64,000 bases of DNA from Diplosphaera chodatii (Eukaryota > Chlorophyta > Trebouxiophyceae > Prasiolales > Stichococcaceae): the NCBI GenBank assembly GCA_032358165.1, contig JAALGY010000011.1, positions 124,001 through 188,000 of the forward strand, in the 5' to 3' direction. Numbering within the stretch: position 1 is the first letter of the stretch; every line of letters starts with the position of its first letter. The notes under the pieces are model-generated. The model was not told the origin of the DNA. It searched no databases and worked only from the letters and a program-made list of their open reading frames with translations. Positions 1-11,028 of the stretch are shown one piece after another. Both the position numbers and the translations under genes were made by a program.

Positions 1-2525
1 TGGAGCGCCTTGCGCATCGCGGCAGCCGCCACGCCCATGAGCGACAGCGGGTACGCCACCAGCGCAAAGCCCATGTCCTTCAGCTCGCCCGGCGACAGGA
101 TGGGCGTCTTGCCGCCGCCCTCCAGGTTGTTCGCCATCTGACGAGGGCCGACAGTATGCTAACTTGGTCACAGACGACTGCCCAGTCGAACACGAGCACT
201 GCAGCAGCAGCAGCCCGCAGCAGCGGACTGCACTGGCGCACGCAGCCGCATCTTGGGGACCAACACCGAGGCGGCCAAGGCATCCGGTGGGGTATGCTGA
301 GAAGGCAGCGCTGGCATGTGCAGGGCCGAGCGCCCGAGTCGGGTGCTGACCTTGGGGACGTCAGCGGCGGCGCCCCCAAGCGAGCCCAGCGCTCGCATCT
401 CGTCCACGCTCGCCAGTGCGTCGATGAACAGGATGTCGGCACCTGCACATCAGTATTGCGGTTCAGCATTTAGTACATTGCTCCAGCTGTCCTCCAGTAC
501 TGCAAATGCAATGAGCAATGTGGCGCCGCGGCTGGGGATGGACGTGCATGGCAGGTACTGGGTACCGGGCAAGCCTTGAAATCATAGGGTTAAGGTTTCA
601 TAGCGTGCAGTGGCTGCACTCCAGTTGCACACACAGGGGGCTTCCAGTGCGTGGACCAACAGTGCTTGAACCCTGGACCCTAGACCCACCGGCTTCGGCA
701 AAGGCGGAGATGCGGGCGAGGGCCTCGTCCAGCGAGTCCGCCTGCCGCGCGTCTGTGCGGGCCAGGATGAGGATGTCCAGCCCCTCGTCCCTGCATGCTC
801 ATATGGTGCCCAGCCTCCGCGCTTGTGGGAGGGGATGCCAAGAGCATGACTGTGCCGAGTGCAGCTGCACAAACTCTGCACGGCACGCCTACGACCAACC
901 ATGCAGCTACTGCTGCACATGGAGTGTGCGGATCAGAGCACTGCCGTGGAGTGGTTGCATAGGGGCAGACGCTGACATGCGTTGTGCAACGTGTTGCAGA
1001 GGAGGCAATCCATGCTGGTCAGGGTGTAAGCTCCAACGGGCACCTGGCATCGCAGGCGGCCCGCACGCGAGCAATCGCCTCGTCGCGCGGGATGACCCTT
1101 TTCCCCTTCACATGCCCGCACGACTTCGGCCACACCTGCACAGCAAGATGCACACCTGCAGGTCAGCGCCTGACCTGGGACCCCCTCTTCTGCAGGGCTG
1201 ACAAGGCTGCCGTGGCAGTTGCCCCCCTCCACTGCAAAGCTAGTCGCATCCTCGCACACTTGAGTCACCCACAAGCATGGTGGCATGCTGATGTCGGCAC
1301 CTGGTCTTCGATGAGCACTCCAGCGAGCCCGGCGTTGGCGAACCCCCGCACCGTGCGCTTCACATTCATGGCGTTGCCGTAGCCCGTGTCGCCGTCGGCG
1401 ATAATGGCCACCCCTGGTGCGGCCTGCGGGCAGGCAAGGTGCTGTGGTGCAGCGCAGGTGGGCTCAGTGAGGTGCACACCTGCCGTCACCCCCCCAGTCA
1501 GCAGGGTGCGGTCGCTGCTCGCCGCAGCAACTTCATGCTTCTCATTCAAGATCGAGCTGCTGAATGACCGCCTTGACACCCCTGACAGCAGCGCATGGTC
1601 GTCAAGCACGTGGCTGACGGTTGGGAGCTCACACCGCAGACACCCTACGGTCTGGCAGAAGCGTACCTCGACAGCGCAGCGCGCTGAGTCCAGGACCTCG
1701 GCGAACGACAGCAGCCCGGTGTCGGGGCACCCGGCGCGCCCCGCCGCCACGCTGAAGCCGCTCAGGAAGCTGACAGGGAAGCCTACAGCATGCAGGACGA
1801 ACACGGGTTCACGCAACCACCTCAGGCAGAGCCGAAGCCGGGACCAGGTCCAATGTCCTCGTCCTCGAATCAGTTTGCGCAGCAGCCCGTGGTGCCATGT
1901 ATGCACAGTTTGCCAAGGGCTAGCAAAAGCTGCTGGCCATAGCCCTGCTGGTGTGCGCACCTGCCTCCGCCACTAGCCGGGCGCTGAGACCATCATAACA
2001 CGCTGGAGCCTGCATATGCCAAATGTAGCTCATGTTGACATGTGTACCTGGCACATGCTCGAATGCATAGCTTCACAGAGATGCTGATGAGCGCCTGTAC
2101 CCCTTCATACACTCATACGCGCGTGGCGCACTGTTAACTGGCTTCAGTGCATGCCAGCTTTAATGGACGCCAAACAGTGACCTCCGTGCAATCTGCACCT
2201 GCACGCAGGTGTCGCCAGCGAGCAGCTGCCGCAGCCGCGCCGCCTTCTGGCCCGGCAGCAGGTTGGCGGGCCGCGCTCCCGCGTGATCCTGCAGCACGCC
2301 GGGGCCGCTGCTGTTGGTGCATGTCAGACGGTGCTTCCGCGGCGCTCGGCAGCTTAACTGCCGCCAGCACAGATCAGGCACAGATCGTCTGCTGATAGCA
2401 GGACCACAGCTGCATCTGCTCTGCAGAGCTTGCAGTGCTGGACGTCTGACGAGCGACTGTGTTGCCGAGCTGCTGCCCTCGGCTACAATGCCGCACTGTG
2501 GTCGGGCAACCGAAGCACTGTACAT
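1..2525 (-). CDS. PEP mutase / isocitrate lyase superfamily enzyme (3' end outside window)
   Basis: Multi-exon gene on the minus strand. Family-specific blocks occur in order: LPGQKAARLRQLLAGD (about 2200-2290), GFPVSFLSGFSVAAGR with CPDTGLLSFAEVLDSAR (about 1655-1755), IIADGDTGYGNAMNVKRTV then AGLAGVLIEDQ (1303-1426), PKSCGHVKGKRVIPRDEAIA (about 1051-1133), LDILILARTDARQADSLDEA (about 690-797), GADILFIDALASVDEMRAL (about 369-448) and MANNLEGGGKTPILSPGELK (1-150). These match carboxyvinyl-carboxyphosphonate phosphorylmutase / dimethylmalate lyase-like proteins. The CGH-x-x-GK loop and the DGDTGYGN metal-binding strand are intact. Members form or break C-C or C-P bonds next to a carboxylate; the substrate here cannot be told. 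The 5' exons are uncertain: a start near 2525 would give a Ser/Arg-rich organelle-type leader, and the exon near 1860-1930 (GLLRKLI) is poorly resolved. Confidence 0.85.
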
Positions 2526-3383
2526 GAATGCTGCGACCTCAGGAAGCCCGGCTGAAACTGTACAGGCTGGTGACAGTGCTCACGTTCCCGTCGCTGGTCT
2601 TGACACCCAGGCGCAGCATGACTGTGCGAAACGCTTGCTGTGCTCCGCATACACTAGATCAACTGGCGCCGCTGCCGCGTGACCCAAAGGCCGGTGGCAC
2701 TTTGGAGTAGCAAATTGTGTGAGGCACTCGCTGGTTGGCGAACGTGATCAAGTGGGTTGCAAACTGCAGAGTGGACCGCATGATGTGCAACTTCAGAAGA
2801 GATGTTGAGCTGCAGATCCCATTCTTCACCCATTGATGCAAACATGCAAACTCTTCGTCTCTCTGCACGCCTTCACTTGTCTACTTGCAGCCGCAGGTCG
2901 TCTTGCCGAGCACACTTGCCGCTACACGGGCTTCCAGCGCAGGGACAGTGCTGCAGACCTGCCAGTTTTGTTGCCTGATCACTGAGATTGCTTGAGATCT
3001 GAATCTTCACCAGCTTGCTTTACATATTAGAATCCACTGTGAAACTAGCAACGTGGTGAGCCTTCTGTTGGGACAACGGCCAGCAGGTGAGTGTGGCACC
3101 ACATCATCTGGCACATGACTTCTGAGGTTGCCGAGCGCATCAGAGTGCTTCCTGTTACCCATCTGCACCTCTCACTCGGTCTTCAAGGCAACAAATGATG
3201 TGTAGGGCCAAGATGCACCTGCTAGGCACTTTCCGAACTGGCTCACCTTCGTGCTGCACATGCAGAAACACAACTTTGCTGCCCGGTGTGGAGCGGGGTA
3301 CTAGCGGCACGCAGCAGCCCCTGCTCAGTGCAATCCAGCGCAATTTAGCCGTCTGAAGCCCTAGAATCCGCATCAGCGTGCCC
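2526..3383. other. Intergenic region, divergent promoters
   Basis: Lies between the heads of the PEP-mutase-family gene (-) and LSM6 (+). I see no convincing coding segment, tRNA or repeat. It presumably holds both promoters and 5' UTRs. Confidence 0.5.
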
Positions 3384-4164
3384 ATGGCGGACGGTCAGGC
3401 TGCTGCGCCGGCAGCAGGCGGCGGCGGCGCCACCAAAACACCGTCTGACTTCCTTAAGTCCATCAAGGGCAAGCCCGTGGTCGTGAAGCTCAACTCGGGT
3501 GTCGACTACCGAGGTGCGTTCTGCGGCATGCAGCAGCGTGGTTGCTGCTCTGCTCTGCGCATGTTGCCAACATTGGCATGTGGCCCTGGCGTGGCAGCAA
3601 ACTGAAGCGGTTTGGTTGTGCTCCTGTAGGCATCCTCGCCTGTCTGGACGGCTACATGAACATCGCCATGGAGCAGACTGAGGTGCCTGACCAGGAAGAG
3701 ATGGTCAGACTGATCAGCAAAGTGCACATGTAGCATAACATTTTGATCACACAAGCTGGGACGCATGCACCTCTGCAGCGGTGACCGCGTGTGTCAGGGG
3801 TCATCTTAACCTGAAGGGCTATCATGCAGGAGTACGTGAACGGGCAGCTGAAGAACCACTACGGTGACGCCTTCATCCGGGGCAACAATGGTGAGCACAC
3901 ATGCATGTGCAGCAGAGTGCCATTTGACAGTGCTGTGCACAGCTGTACACAACCCGCATCTTCGGACACAGGCACATACACGGCTTATGGCTCAGGAGTG
4001 GAGCTGACATGCTCATGCACCGTCACATTTTGCTGTCCTGGTTAGAAGCTGCACGAAGGCACCCACAATGTCAAGCACAACTGAGATCCTCCCTTTGTGC
4101 CTCCACCGCAGTGCTCTACATCAGCACTGTGAAGGGGGGCGGCGGCGCCTTTGGCAACATATGA
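3384..4164 (+). CDS. LSM6: U6 snRNA-associated Sm-like protein LSm6
   Basis: Four exons: 3384-3513, 3630-3682, 3830-3890 and 4112-4164, all with GT/AG borders and correct phase. The product is about 98 residues: a Gly/Ala-rich N-terminal extension, then TPSDFLKSIKGKPVVVKLN, SGVDYRGILACLDGYMNIAM, EQTEEYVNGQLKNHYGDAFI and RGNNVLYISTVKGGGG. Both Sm motifs are complete and the LSm6 signature is nearly unchanged from other eukaryotes. LSm6 sits in the LSm2-8 ring that binds the U6 snRNA 3' end and in the cytoplasmic LSm1-7 decapping ring. The start chosen is the first ATG in frame, about 15 codons upstream of the conserved part. The tail ends GGGGAFGNI instead of the usual short basic tail. Confidence 0.96.
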
Positions 4165-4859
4165 GGGCATGGCAGCACGCTGCAGCTGCTGCAGGCTTGC
4201 GTCGCGCTGCTCGACAGCCTGGAGTCGTGCCTTGTGAACTTCAGGACTGGCTCGGCAATCTTGCTGCATGCCGATTGCTGCGTCAGGGGGAGGTATGCAT
4301 GACGCTCGCTGCGCTGAAGGCGGGACTACATAGGGAACGGACAGGGCTGTGCATCAACCTGAAGCTGACAGATGCATGAGAGGCCTCTAAACACGCGCAC
4401 ACGAACCGTGTTCACCTTGAGCGTTGACTACACCCTGGGGATCTGGATCTAAGCATGCTGACCGAGTTGGTGTGGGGAGCATGTCCCTGCCGAACCTCAA
4501 ATGTTGCCCATTTTCCCAAAAACATCGCAAATGCTGTTCGGTGTTTCCATTCACCATCAAGCTTACGAAGACTCATCAGCAAAGTTGAGTTCAACTCGTG
4601 TTTGGCCACTTCCGAGACCAATCGGCGGCTGCACCAGTCGACAAATTGGGGTGTCAACGCCTCAGGACTGATGCGTTGCGGTGATCAATCGCGGCGAACA
4701 GATGCTGCACTCGATGATATTCGCGGGACCCTGTTGCCGCGTCTGTTGCTGTGCGACCACCCTCCTCTGACGTAGCGCCGCCCGGCAGAGGACCAAACAT
4801 GAGCAACCTGCAAAGGCGCAAGTAGAAGCTGAAGGGCTGAGCCAACACAGGCAGTCTGC
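4165..4859. other. Intergenic region between LSM6 and NOC4
   Basis: LSM6 3' UTR and the NOC4 promoter and 5' UTR, on the same strand. No gene, tRNA or notable repeat is seen. Confidence 0.5.
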
Positions 4860-7800
4860 ATGGCTGAGGCTGCGGTCGAGGCGGCGGGGCAGGCGCTGCT
4901 GGACGCGCCGCTGCAGGCGGCCAACAATGTGCCGCTGCTGCTGGCCAAACTTGCAGAGCCCGCAGCACACGACAAGGTGAGCGATACCATCTCAGGCGCT
5001 CATCATGCATGCGCATTGATTTAACGCTCAGAAGCTTTGTGTGCTCTGGGCATCTAGCGCGGCTGCCAGGATGTGCATGTGGCCTGCGTTTGAGGGTGGC
5101 CAGTTGCACGCATGGCACCTGCACCCACACCTGCTGCCGGCTCTCGGTGCAGGGCGTGCTGCTGACGGCGGTCGAGGCGCTGAAGCTCTTCTTCCTTGAC
5201 GCCGCGGCACGCGGCCAGCTGCCGGCCGCCAAGCGCCACAGGGTGACCAAACGAAAGGCGGTTTACTTCAATCAAAAGGGCGCTTTCATGCGGGGGTCCT
5301 TTCAGCCACACAGGTGCCAGACGTGCAGTCTGTGCACTCGCAGGGCGAGGCGGGGCCGGCAGGGGGCGTGAGCGACGCGGCGGCGAAGCACGCAGCGTGG
5401 CTGGCCCGGCAGCACGCCGCCTTCGAGCAGCGGCTGCTGGAGCTGCTGGCAGGGCAGAACGCGGTGCTGCAGGTCAGCTGCTGTCCGCACCAGGCAGACA
5501 TCACAGTTGTATGAGCTGTTGGCATCGCTGCAACCGTTGCGAGTACCTATCTGGAGACACAATTGTGTGAGCACAACAGGGCCATTCAGACCGGAGAACA
5601 GCCCGCCATCACTCGCTCTCGTCGGTGTCTGTAGCGTCTGTAGGATGGTGCCGCCTGCGCCGCAGGTGTCGGCGCTGTCGGCGGTCATGGCGCTGGTGAG
5701 GGCGGCCCGCGGCGCCGAAAGGGGCGTCTTTGACGTGGAGCTCTTCCGGCGGGCCCTTTTGGCGGCGCTGGGGCCGGCAGCCAGCGGCGAGCTGGTCGGC
5801 GTGCTTACTAGCAAGTACATGGCCTTCGCAGACGTCAGGTGGGCCTTTCATGGCTGCAGCTGCAGAGATTTGGGTCGCCTCGAGCCGCAGTCCTCAAAAG
5901 CCGCGTGCAACCCTTCAGTGAAAATGGTCTGCAGTCACACGAAAATTGCGACCTACAACAGTCTGCTGTACATGTAAGTGAATGCACTTTACTTGCTGTT
6001 CGCAGGTACCATGCGCTGACAGCGGTGCAGTCGCTGGCTGGTCAGCTGCAGCAGGGTGATGCCGACGGCACCAGCGCAGCCGGCAGCAGTGTCGGCAGCG
6101 GCAGCAGCGGAGCAGAGGCGGCGCGCCCGCTGTTCGAGGTCATGATGAACGCGCCGCCGACGCCGGCGGCGGACAGCTTCCCTGATGGCGTGACCTCCTG
6201 GACCGGCGCTGCAGAGGTGAGCTGTACCTGAGATAGTTCCCAGCTCTTTGCACCCTGCAAATGGTTCAGGCCACAGGACATCCGAATCTTTCCCAGGGCC
6301 AGGACTTCAGCAGGTGCCCCAGGGCTGCTGTCAGTGGTCAGCACAGCTGGGCGCAGTGGCATGTATACTGCGGACACTGAAGCTATGCACTGGGCAACCT
6401 CCTGAATCATATGAGGGTGCTAATCATGCTCCCTGCAGGCGGGCACGGCCCGGCCGGCGGCCAGCGCGCAGCGGCGGAAACGGAAGGCAGATGTGGGAAC
6501 CGGCGGTGGCGGCGAGTCGGTACGGTGGCTGTCATGGGAGCACCAGCGCCGCGCCTTCGCGTGAGTAACCCAGGACTCACGTGGTCCTTTGGCTGCCTGC
6601 AAATGCATGTGCTGTGCACAACTGTACTGGTTTTTTGCTGCACCTTCCCAGACAGCGGTCGCAAACCCCAGTTGCTTAGCAGTCGGACATTGACGCTCCG
6701 CCCAATCGCTCCAATGACTTGCTGATGTGCGGTCATGGCAACTGCGCAGCAACGCGTGGCTGGCGCTGCTGCGGTGCGAGCTGCCGGGCGACGCGTACCG
6801 CCGGGTGCTGGTCAAGATGCACGACGCGATCATCCCCGCGATGCCCAACCCGCTGCTGCTGGCGGACTTCCTGTCGGCCTCCGTCGACCAAGGTACGGCG
6901 TACCATCTGCTCGCATCACTCTGATCACCTTTGCACATTCTGTGCACTGTGTCATCACGGCATGTACCTACTGTTGGCTGCCCCCTGCGGCGCGGTGCCA
7001 GCCGTCAGGCAGCAGAGCCTGCGCTGCAAGGGCCTGCCATGCTATGCTGCACCGGCCTGAGGCGCACAGAAGCATCCCAGCGCTTGCGGCTGCTGTACAG
7101 CAGGCTGCAGGCTCGTAGACCCTGATTTGCTAAAGTGTCACTGCACGCGCAGGCGGCCTGACGGGCATGCTGGCGCTTAACGGCCTGTTCATCCTGGTCA
7201 CCCGCCACGGCCTGGAGTACCCCGCCTTCTACCGCCGCCTGTACGCCCTGCTCACCCTGGACGCCTTTCAGGTGGGATTGTGACCACTACTCCCTGGTGG
7301 CTGGCCAGCGAAAAGGATGTTGCATAAACCCTAGGGTCTTGGGTACCCCGCCTTCTGCCGCCGCCTGTGCGCCCTGCTCACCCTGGACGCCCTAAGGGTG
7401 GGAGTGGGCGTCGAAAGTCGGGTGCTGTGCAACTGTTGCAAGATGCAAGATGGCGGAGCACGGCAATGGTCAGCAGTGAGGAGCCTGCTGCTGAGCAGCA
7501 GGTGGCTGTTAGGCTGGAGAAGCACAAGCCTTGGGTCCTGGCCCTGCAGCAAGCCAGAGTAAGCTTGCGGCGACCTGCCAACAGTGAGATGAACCAGTGC
7601 CCGAGTATGATAGTATCTGCATGTCCAGGCGCGGCACCGGGCGCGCTTCCTGCAGCTGGCGGACGTGTTCCTGGCGTCGGGGGCGGTGCCCGCGTACACC
7701 GCCGCCGCCTTCGCCAAGCGCCTGGCGCGCCTCGCCCTGCGCGCACCGCCCGCGGGTGCGCGCTGCCGTCCCTAAACCCTCGACGGCGCAGGCCATCACA

Positions 7801-10159
7801 GCCAGACTGCTGTGCATCCAGCGTCAAGCTTTCGTATGTGACCACAATTTCTGTTGGTGTGCACACGTGTGCAAAGCACTGACAGACAGATAGACAGTTG
7901 CAGTTTGTTCGACAGCATAGGTGCCTCATGTGCGGCTGAGCGGCGCTTGGTAGGGGCATGTGCTCTGCTGTGTTCATTGCCACCTACATCTCGTGGCGCA
8001 AGCTGAGTAGGGGCATGCATGTGTTTGTACCCAGGCGCGGTCATCTGCCTGGCGTTCATCCACAACCTGCTGCGGCGGCACCCCGCGACCACGCAGCTGC
8101 TGCACCGGCCGCCGGCCCGGCAGCAGGAAGCAGGGGATGCAGCAGAAGCACCGCCACATGCCCCGGACGCAGAGGCAGCCATGGGTGATGCGCCGGCGGC
8201 GGCAGCGGCTGCTGCTGACACAGCGCCGGCTGCAGTGTCGCAAAGAAACCCTGCAGTGCGCATCGCGGGGCAGCCCACGCGGGGCGCCAGCACGGCAGCG
8301 GCGGCGGCAGCTGCTCAGCACAGCGAAGGCACACAATCAACGAGACCGCACGCCAATGGCTTGTCCAACGGCACAGCCCTGCACAGCAGCGACAGCAGCG
8401 ACGGCTGCAGCGATGGCGATGCAGAGGCAGCAGCTGCCGGGCAGGCAGACACAGGCCCCGCTGCCACACCGCCTGCAGCGGCCCAGCCGCAGGAGGCAGC
8501 CGCGGCAGCAGCTGCAGAGGTGGGCGCCCACCCTGGGGCGGACCCGTACGACGAGGCCGAATCCGACCCCGCAAAGTGCCGCGCGCTGGAGAGCAGCTTG
8601 TGGGAGGTCGCTGCGCTGCGCGCCCACTATGACCCCCAGGTGCTTAAACCCTAAACCCCTAAACCTGGCCCTGCCGACAGCCACGCGCCTTTGCTGGGCT
8701 CGGCACGGCAGGCATGCTGAGCGACTTGCCAGGTGCACTGGACTGTGGGACCTGGTTCGCCGTGGCTGGTCGGCCTGCGCTGTCGGCGGGGGCTGCTTCT
8801 GGCTGGCAGGCAGCCAGTGGGCGAGGTGGGAGTGCTCAGATGGCAACCTCCTCCGCCCCTGGTCTGAGCAGGTGGCGGCGTCCACGGCGGCGCCGGACAA
8901 GGACCTGGGCAAGAGCAATTGCATTCATGAGCGGCTACACACAAGGGTTGCATACTTAAACTCAACACTGAATCGCACCCCAGTCGGCGGCCTTAACGGC
9001 GGTGCTGGACAAGGACCTGGGCCGACCGGCGGCGCGCCCTGATCCCCATGCTTGCTTCACACCAAACCCTGTGAAATACAACCAATTCTGCTTGAACATT
9101 CAGGTTGCGGCGTTCACGGCGGCGCTTGACAAGGACCTGGGCGACCGGCGGCGCACCGCAGAAATCGACGTCGCGCCGCTGCTGGCCGACAGCTACGCAT
9201 CCCGCGTCCAGGTGGGCAGCCGTTAGAGTCCCCAGCGGCAAGGGTCTTGGGCTGGTGTGCCACCCAGGAGACAGCCATGTGCAGGCTTTGGGTGTGACAG
9301 TGTCCAGGTCCACGAAGAGCACGGTCATGGTGCTGGGAGGTTGTCGCTGGTTGCGATGTGCTGACTCCAGCCAGTGACACCATCGTTCTGTACACATCAG
9401 TGTCGATGCTGTGCTGCTGACCAATGCAGCAGTGCACAACCCGGAACCTGCACCTGGTACGGCTGCCTGTTTGCCAGACGCCTGGGCTGCTGCGGGGCAT
9501 GCCCTGTTGATGCATGAGCCAAGCCTGCAAGCCGGAGGTGCACTTCCGCGTGCATATGCAGCGCTCTGCACACTGCCGGGGCTGTCAAACAGCCCAGGCC
9601 GCTCCCTTGGCAGTGTGTATGGAGCTGCACGTGCTCAGAGGTATGCTTCCGCTTGCTTGCAGGCCGAGCCACACAGCAGCGTGCCATGCTGTTACAGGCA
9701 CATGCGCACCCCAGTGCTCAGGGCAGCCGTGTGTGCGTGCGGTTGCTTCCTGGGGATGCTAAAAGCTGATGTTGAAAGGCAGATTTCCCTAGACTCGCCG
9801 GCTGTGTGCGTGCTGTTGCTTCCTGGGGATGCTAAAAGCTGATGTTGAAAGGCAGATTTCCCTAGACTCGCCGGCTAACTGGGGCACACTGCACTCCCAG
9901 TTAGCGTGGTAATCTATTTACGTACACACCCAACGAAGGGTGGAAACAGTAAGACACTGGCAGAGTGGCGTGCCTAGCAAGCAGATGCATGGTCTCCTGG
10001 GCCCGACACGAAATGCAGATTTCCCCTGGAATGCAGGCGGAGCTGAAGCGGCGGCTGAAGGCGGCGCCCACAGCCTTCTACGCCGAGCCGCCGGCGTCGC
10101 TGTTCTCCGCCAACGCCGCTGCGGAGATGCTGCCTGGGTGGGACTTCACAGCTGCTTGA
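4860..10159 (+). CDS. NOC4: Nucleolar complex protein 4 (CBF/Mak21 family)
   Basis: At least 12 exons. Exon 1 is 4860-4976 (MAEAAVEAAGQALLDAPLQA). Later coding blocks lie near 5153-5242, 5316-5472, 5668-5837, 6006-6216, 6440-6560, 6750-6891, 7153-7270, 7628-7750, 8033-8639, 9104-9211 and 10037-10159. The CBF/Mak21 core is clear: NPLLLADFLSASVDQGGLTG, MLALNGLFILVTRHGLEYPA, FYRRLYALL, then RHRARFLQLADVFLASGAVP, AYTAAAFAKRLARLAL and ICLAFIHNLLRRHP. An Ala/Gln-rich insert (about 8130-8520) precedes DPYDEAESDPAKCRALESSL. The C-terminus is FYAEPPASLFSANAAAEMLP then GWDFTAA. Noc4 acts with Nop14 in nucleolar 40S subunit maturation. Two of its exons are surrounded by tandem partial copies (7212-7401 and 8872-9142). 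Confidence 0.93.
7212..7401 (+). repeat. Tandem duplicate of a NOC4 exon end plus donor
   Basis: The end of the exon coding YPAFYRRLYALLTLDAF and its donor (7212-7275) recurs at 7338-7401 with about 126 bp spacing. The second copy reads YPAFCRRLCALLTLDAL and has lost the exact exon end (CAG became AAGG). A telomere-like AAACCCTAGGGT lies at 7326-7337, right at the junction. The second copy sits in what must be the intron. Confidence 0.85.
8641..8668. repeat. Telomere-like CCCTAAA run just inside a NOC4 intron
   Basis: Immediately after the exon end DPQ and its GT donor come three successive TAAACCC units (TTAAACCCTAAACCCCTAAACC). This is an interstitial copy of the plant/algal-type telomere motif. 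Confidence 0.8.
8872..9142 (+). repeat. Three tandem copies of a NOC4 splice acceptor and exon start
   Basis: Copies at 8872-8910, 8983-9022 and 9104-9142 (spacings 111 and 121 bp) encode variants of VAAFTAALDKDLG. Only the third continues into a long conserved exon (RRRTAEIDVAPLLADSYASR). The first (VAASTAAPDKDLG) keeps an AG|GT-type acceptor. The second has lost its consensus acceptor. Confidence 0.88.
9731..9876. repeat. 73-bp direct tandem repeat in the last NOC4 intron
   Basis: 9731-9803 and 9804-9876 are almost identical: GTGTGCGTGC, the GGTTGCTTCCTGGGGATGCT region, then GACTCGCCGGCT. Only a base or two differ, so the duplication is recent. It is intronic and abuts the hairpin element that follows. 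Confidence 0.93.
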
Positions 10160-10347
10160 GAAGGTGAGCATCGCCCACAGACCAGGACCGGCGAAGCAGC
10201 GCCTGGGTATTTTCGCGGCTGACTAGGGCACACTGCACTCCCAGTCAGCGGGGTAGTCTATGAACATACTCAGTGAAACAAGTCGTGATACACTAGTAGA
10301 GTGGCGTGCCTGGCAAGCAGATGCATGGTCTCCTGGGCCCAACATAC
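9872..10347. repeat. Two-copy hairpin-bearing element (9872-10023 and 10217-10347)
   Basis: A unit of about 130-150 bp occurs in the last NOC4 intron and again after the NOC4 stop. Each copy starts with a hairpin around the loop GCACACTGCACT and ends with GAGTGGCGTGCC, AAGCAGATGCATGGTCTCCT and GGGCCC. The stem in copy 1 is TAACTGGG/CCCAGTTA. In copy 2 it is TGACTAGG/CCCAGTCA, so one A-T pair became G-C on both sides, while one other position is mismatched. It could be a MITE-like element or a structured RNA; no transposase is present. Confidence 0.75.
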
Positions 10348-11028
10348 AGCAGCGCCTGGGGACACTTCAGAGACAGGCGCCGCTTTGTTTTGACAGGCAC
10401 TGCAGCTTGGCATGCGTCTGAAACCTCAACATGCAACTGAATTAATAAACAACGGTTTCGGGGATGCCGTGTTTGATCGATGACAACAGGGGTTGCCAGG
10501 TCGTTCTGGATGTTTCGGTGACTAACCTGTGCAAACAGTCCTCTCCAACCTTACAGTTTGCCTCCAAGATAACTCCCTGCAACGCGCACAACTGACAAAT
10601 GACAACCTCCGGACAGTACTCCAATACGGTAGCTCACTTGCCGCCATAGTGCCACTCACTAACATCCATGGACTTCCCTGGCCTGTGCCAATGCTGCTCA
10701 ACAACTCGTCCCAACTACTTATGCCCAAATCCCGACTATTTATATGCAGCAATCGAATACTCACTACACACACCAAGCACTGCGACAAAGGTTACAAGTC
10801 TTGGTGCAACCGCAATGTTATGAAAGTACACGAAACAGGGTGAGTCTGCAAAGGTGAAACGCTGAACATCCCTTCTTCGAGTGTCCCGCTTCTGGTATGA
10901 CCGTGGGCCCCCCGCCCGCAATGTCTGCCAACGAAGCTGCGCTCATGGCCTGCTGTGTGTATGGTACACTCGGAGAACATATTTGAAAGGCCTGGCAGGC
11001 CTGTCGATGCCGACTGCTGCTGTCGACT
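10160..11028. other. Convergent intergenic region
   Basis: 3' flanks of NOC4 (+) and the FAD monooxygenase gene (-). It contains copy 2 of the hairpin element. The rest (10348-11028) is unusually AT-rich for this window and shows no coding segment. Confidence 0.5.

Noticed and set aside
8641..8668. Chromosome end
   Set aside because: Only three telomere-like units, inside an intron with genes on both sides.
8137..9042. Long plus-strand Arg/Gln-rich open frame
   Set aside because: Out-of-frame shadow of the Ala/Gln-rich NOC4 exon and its introns; no conservation.
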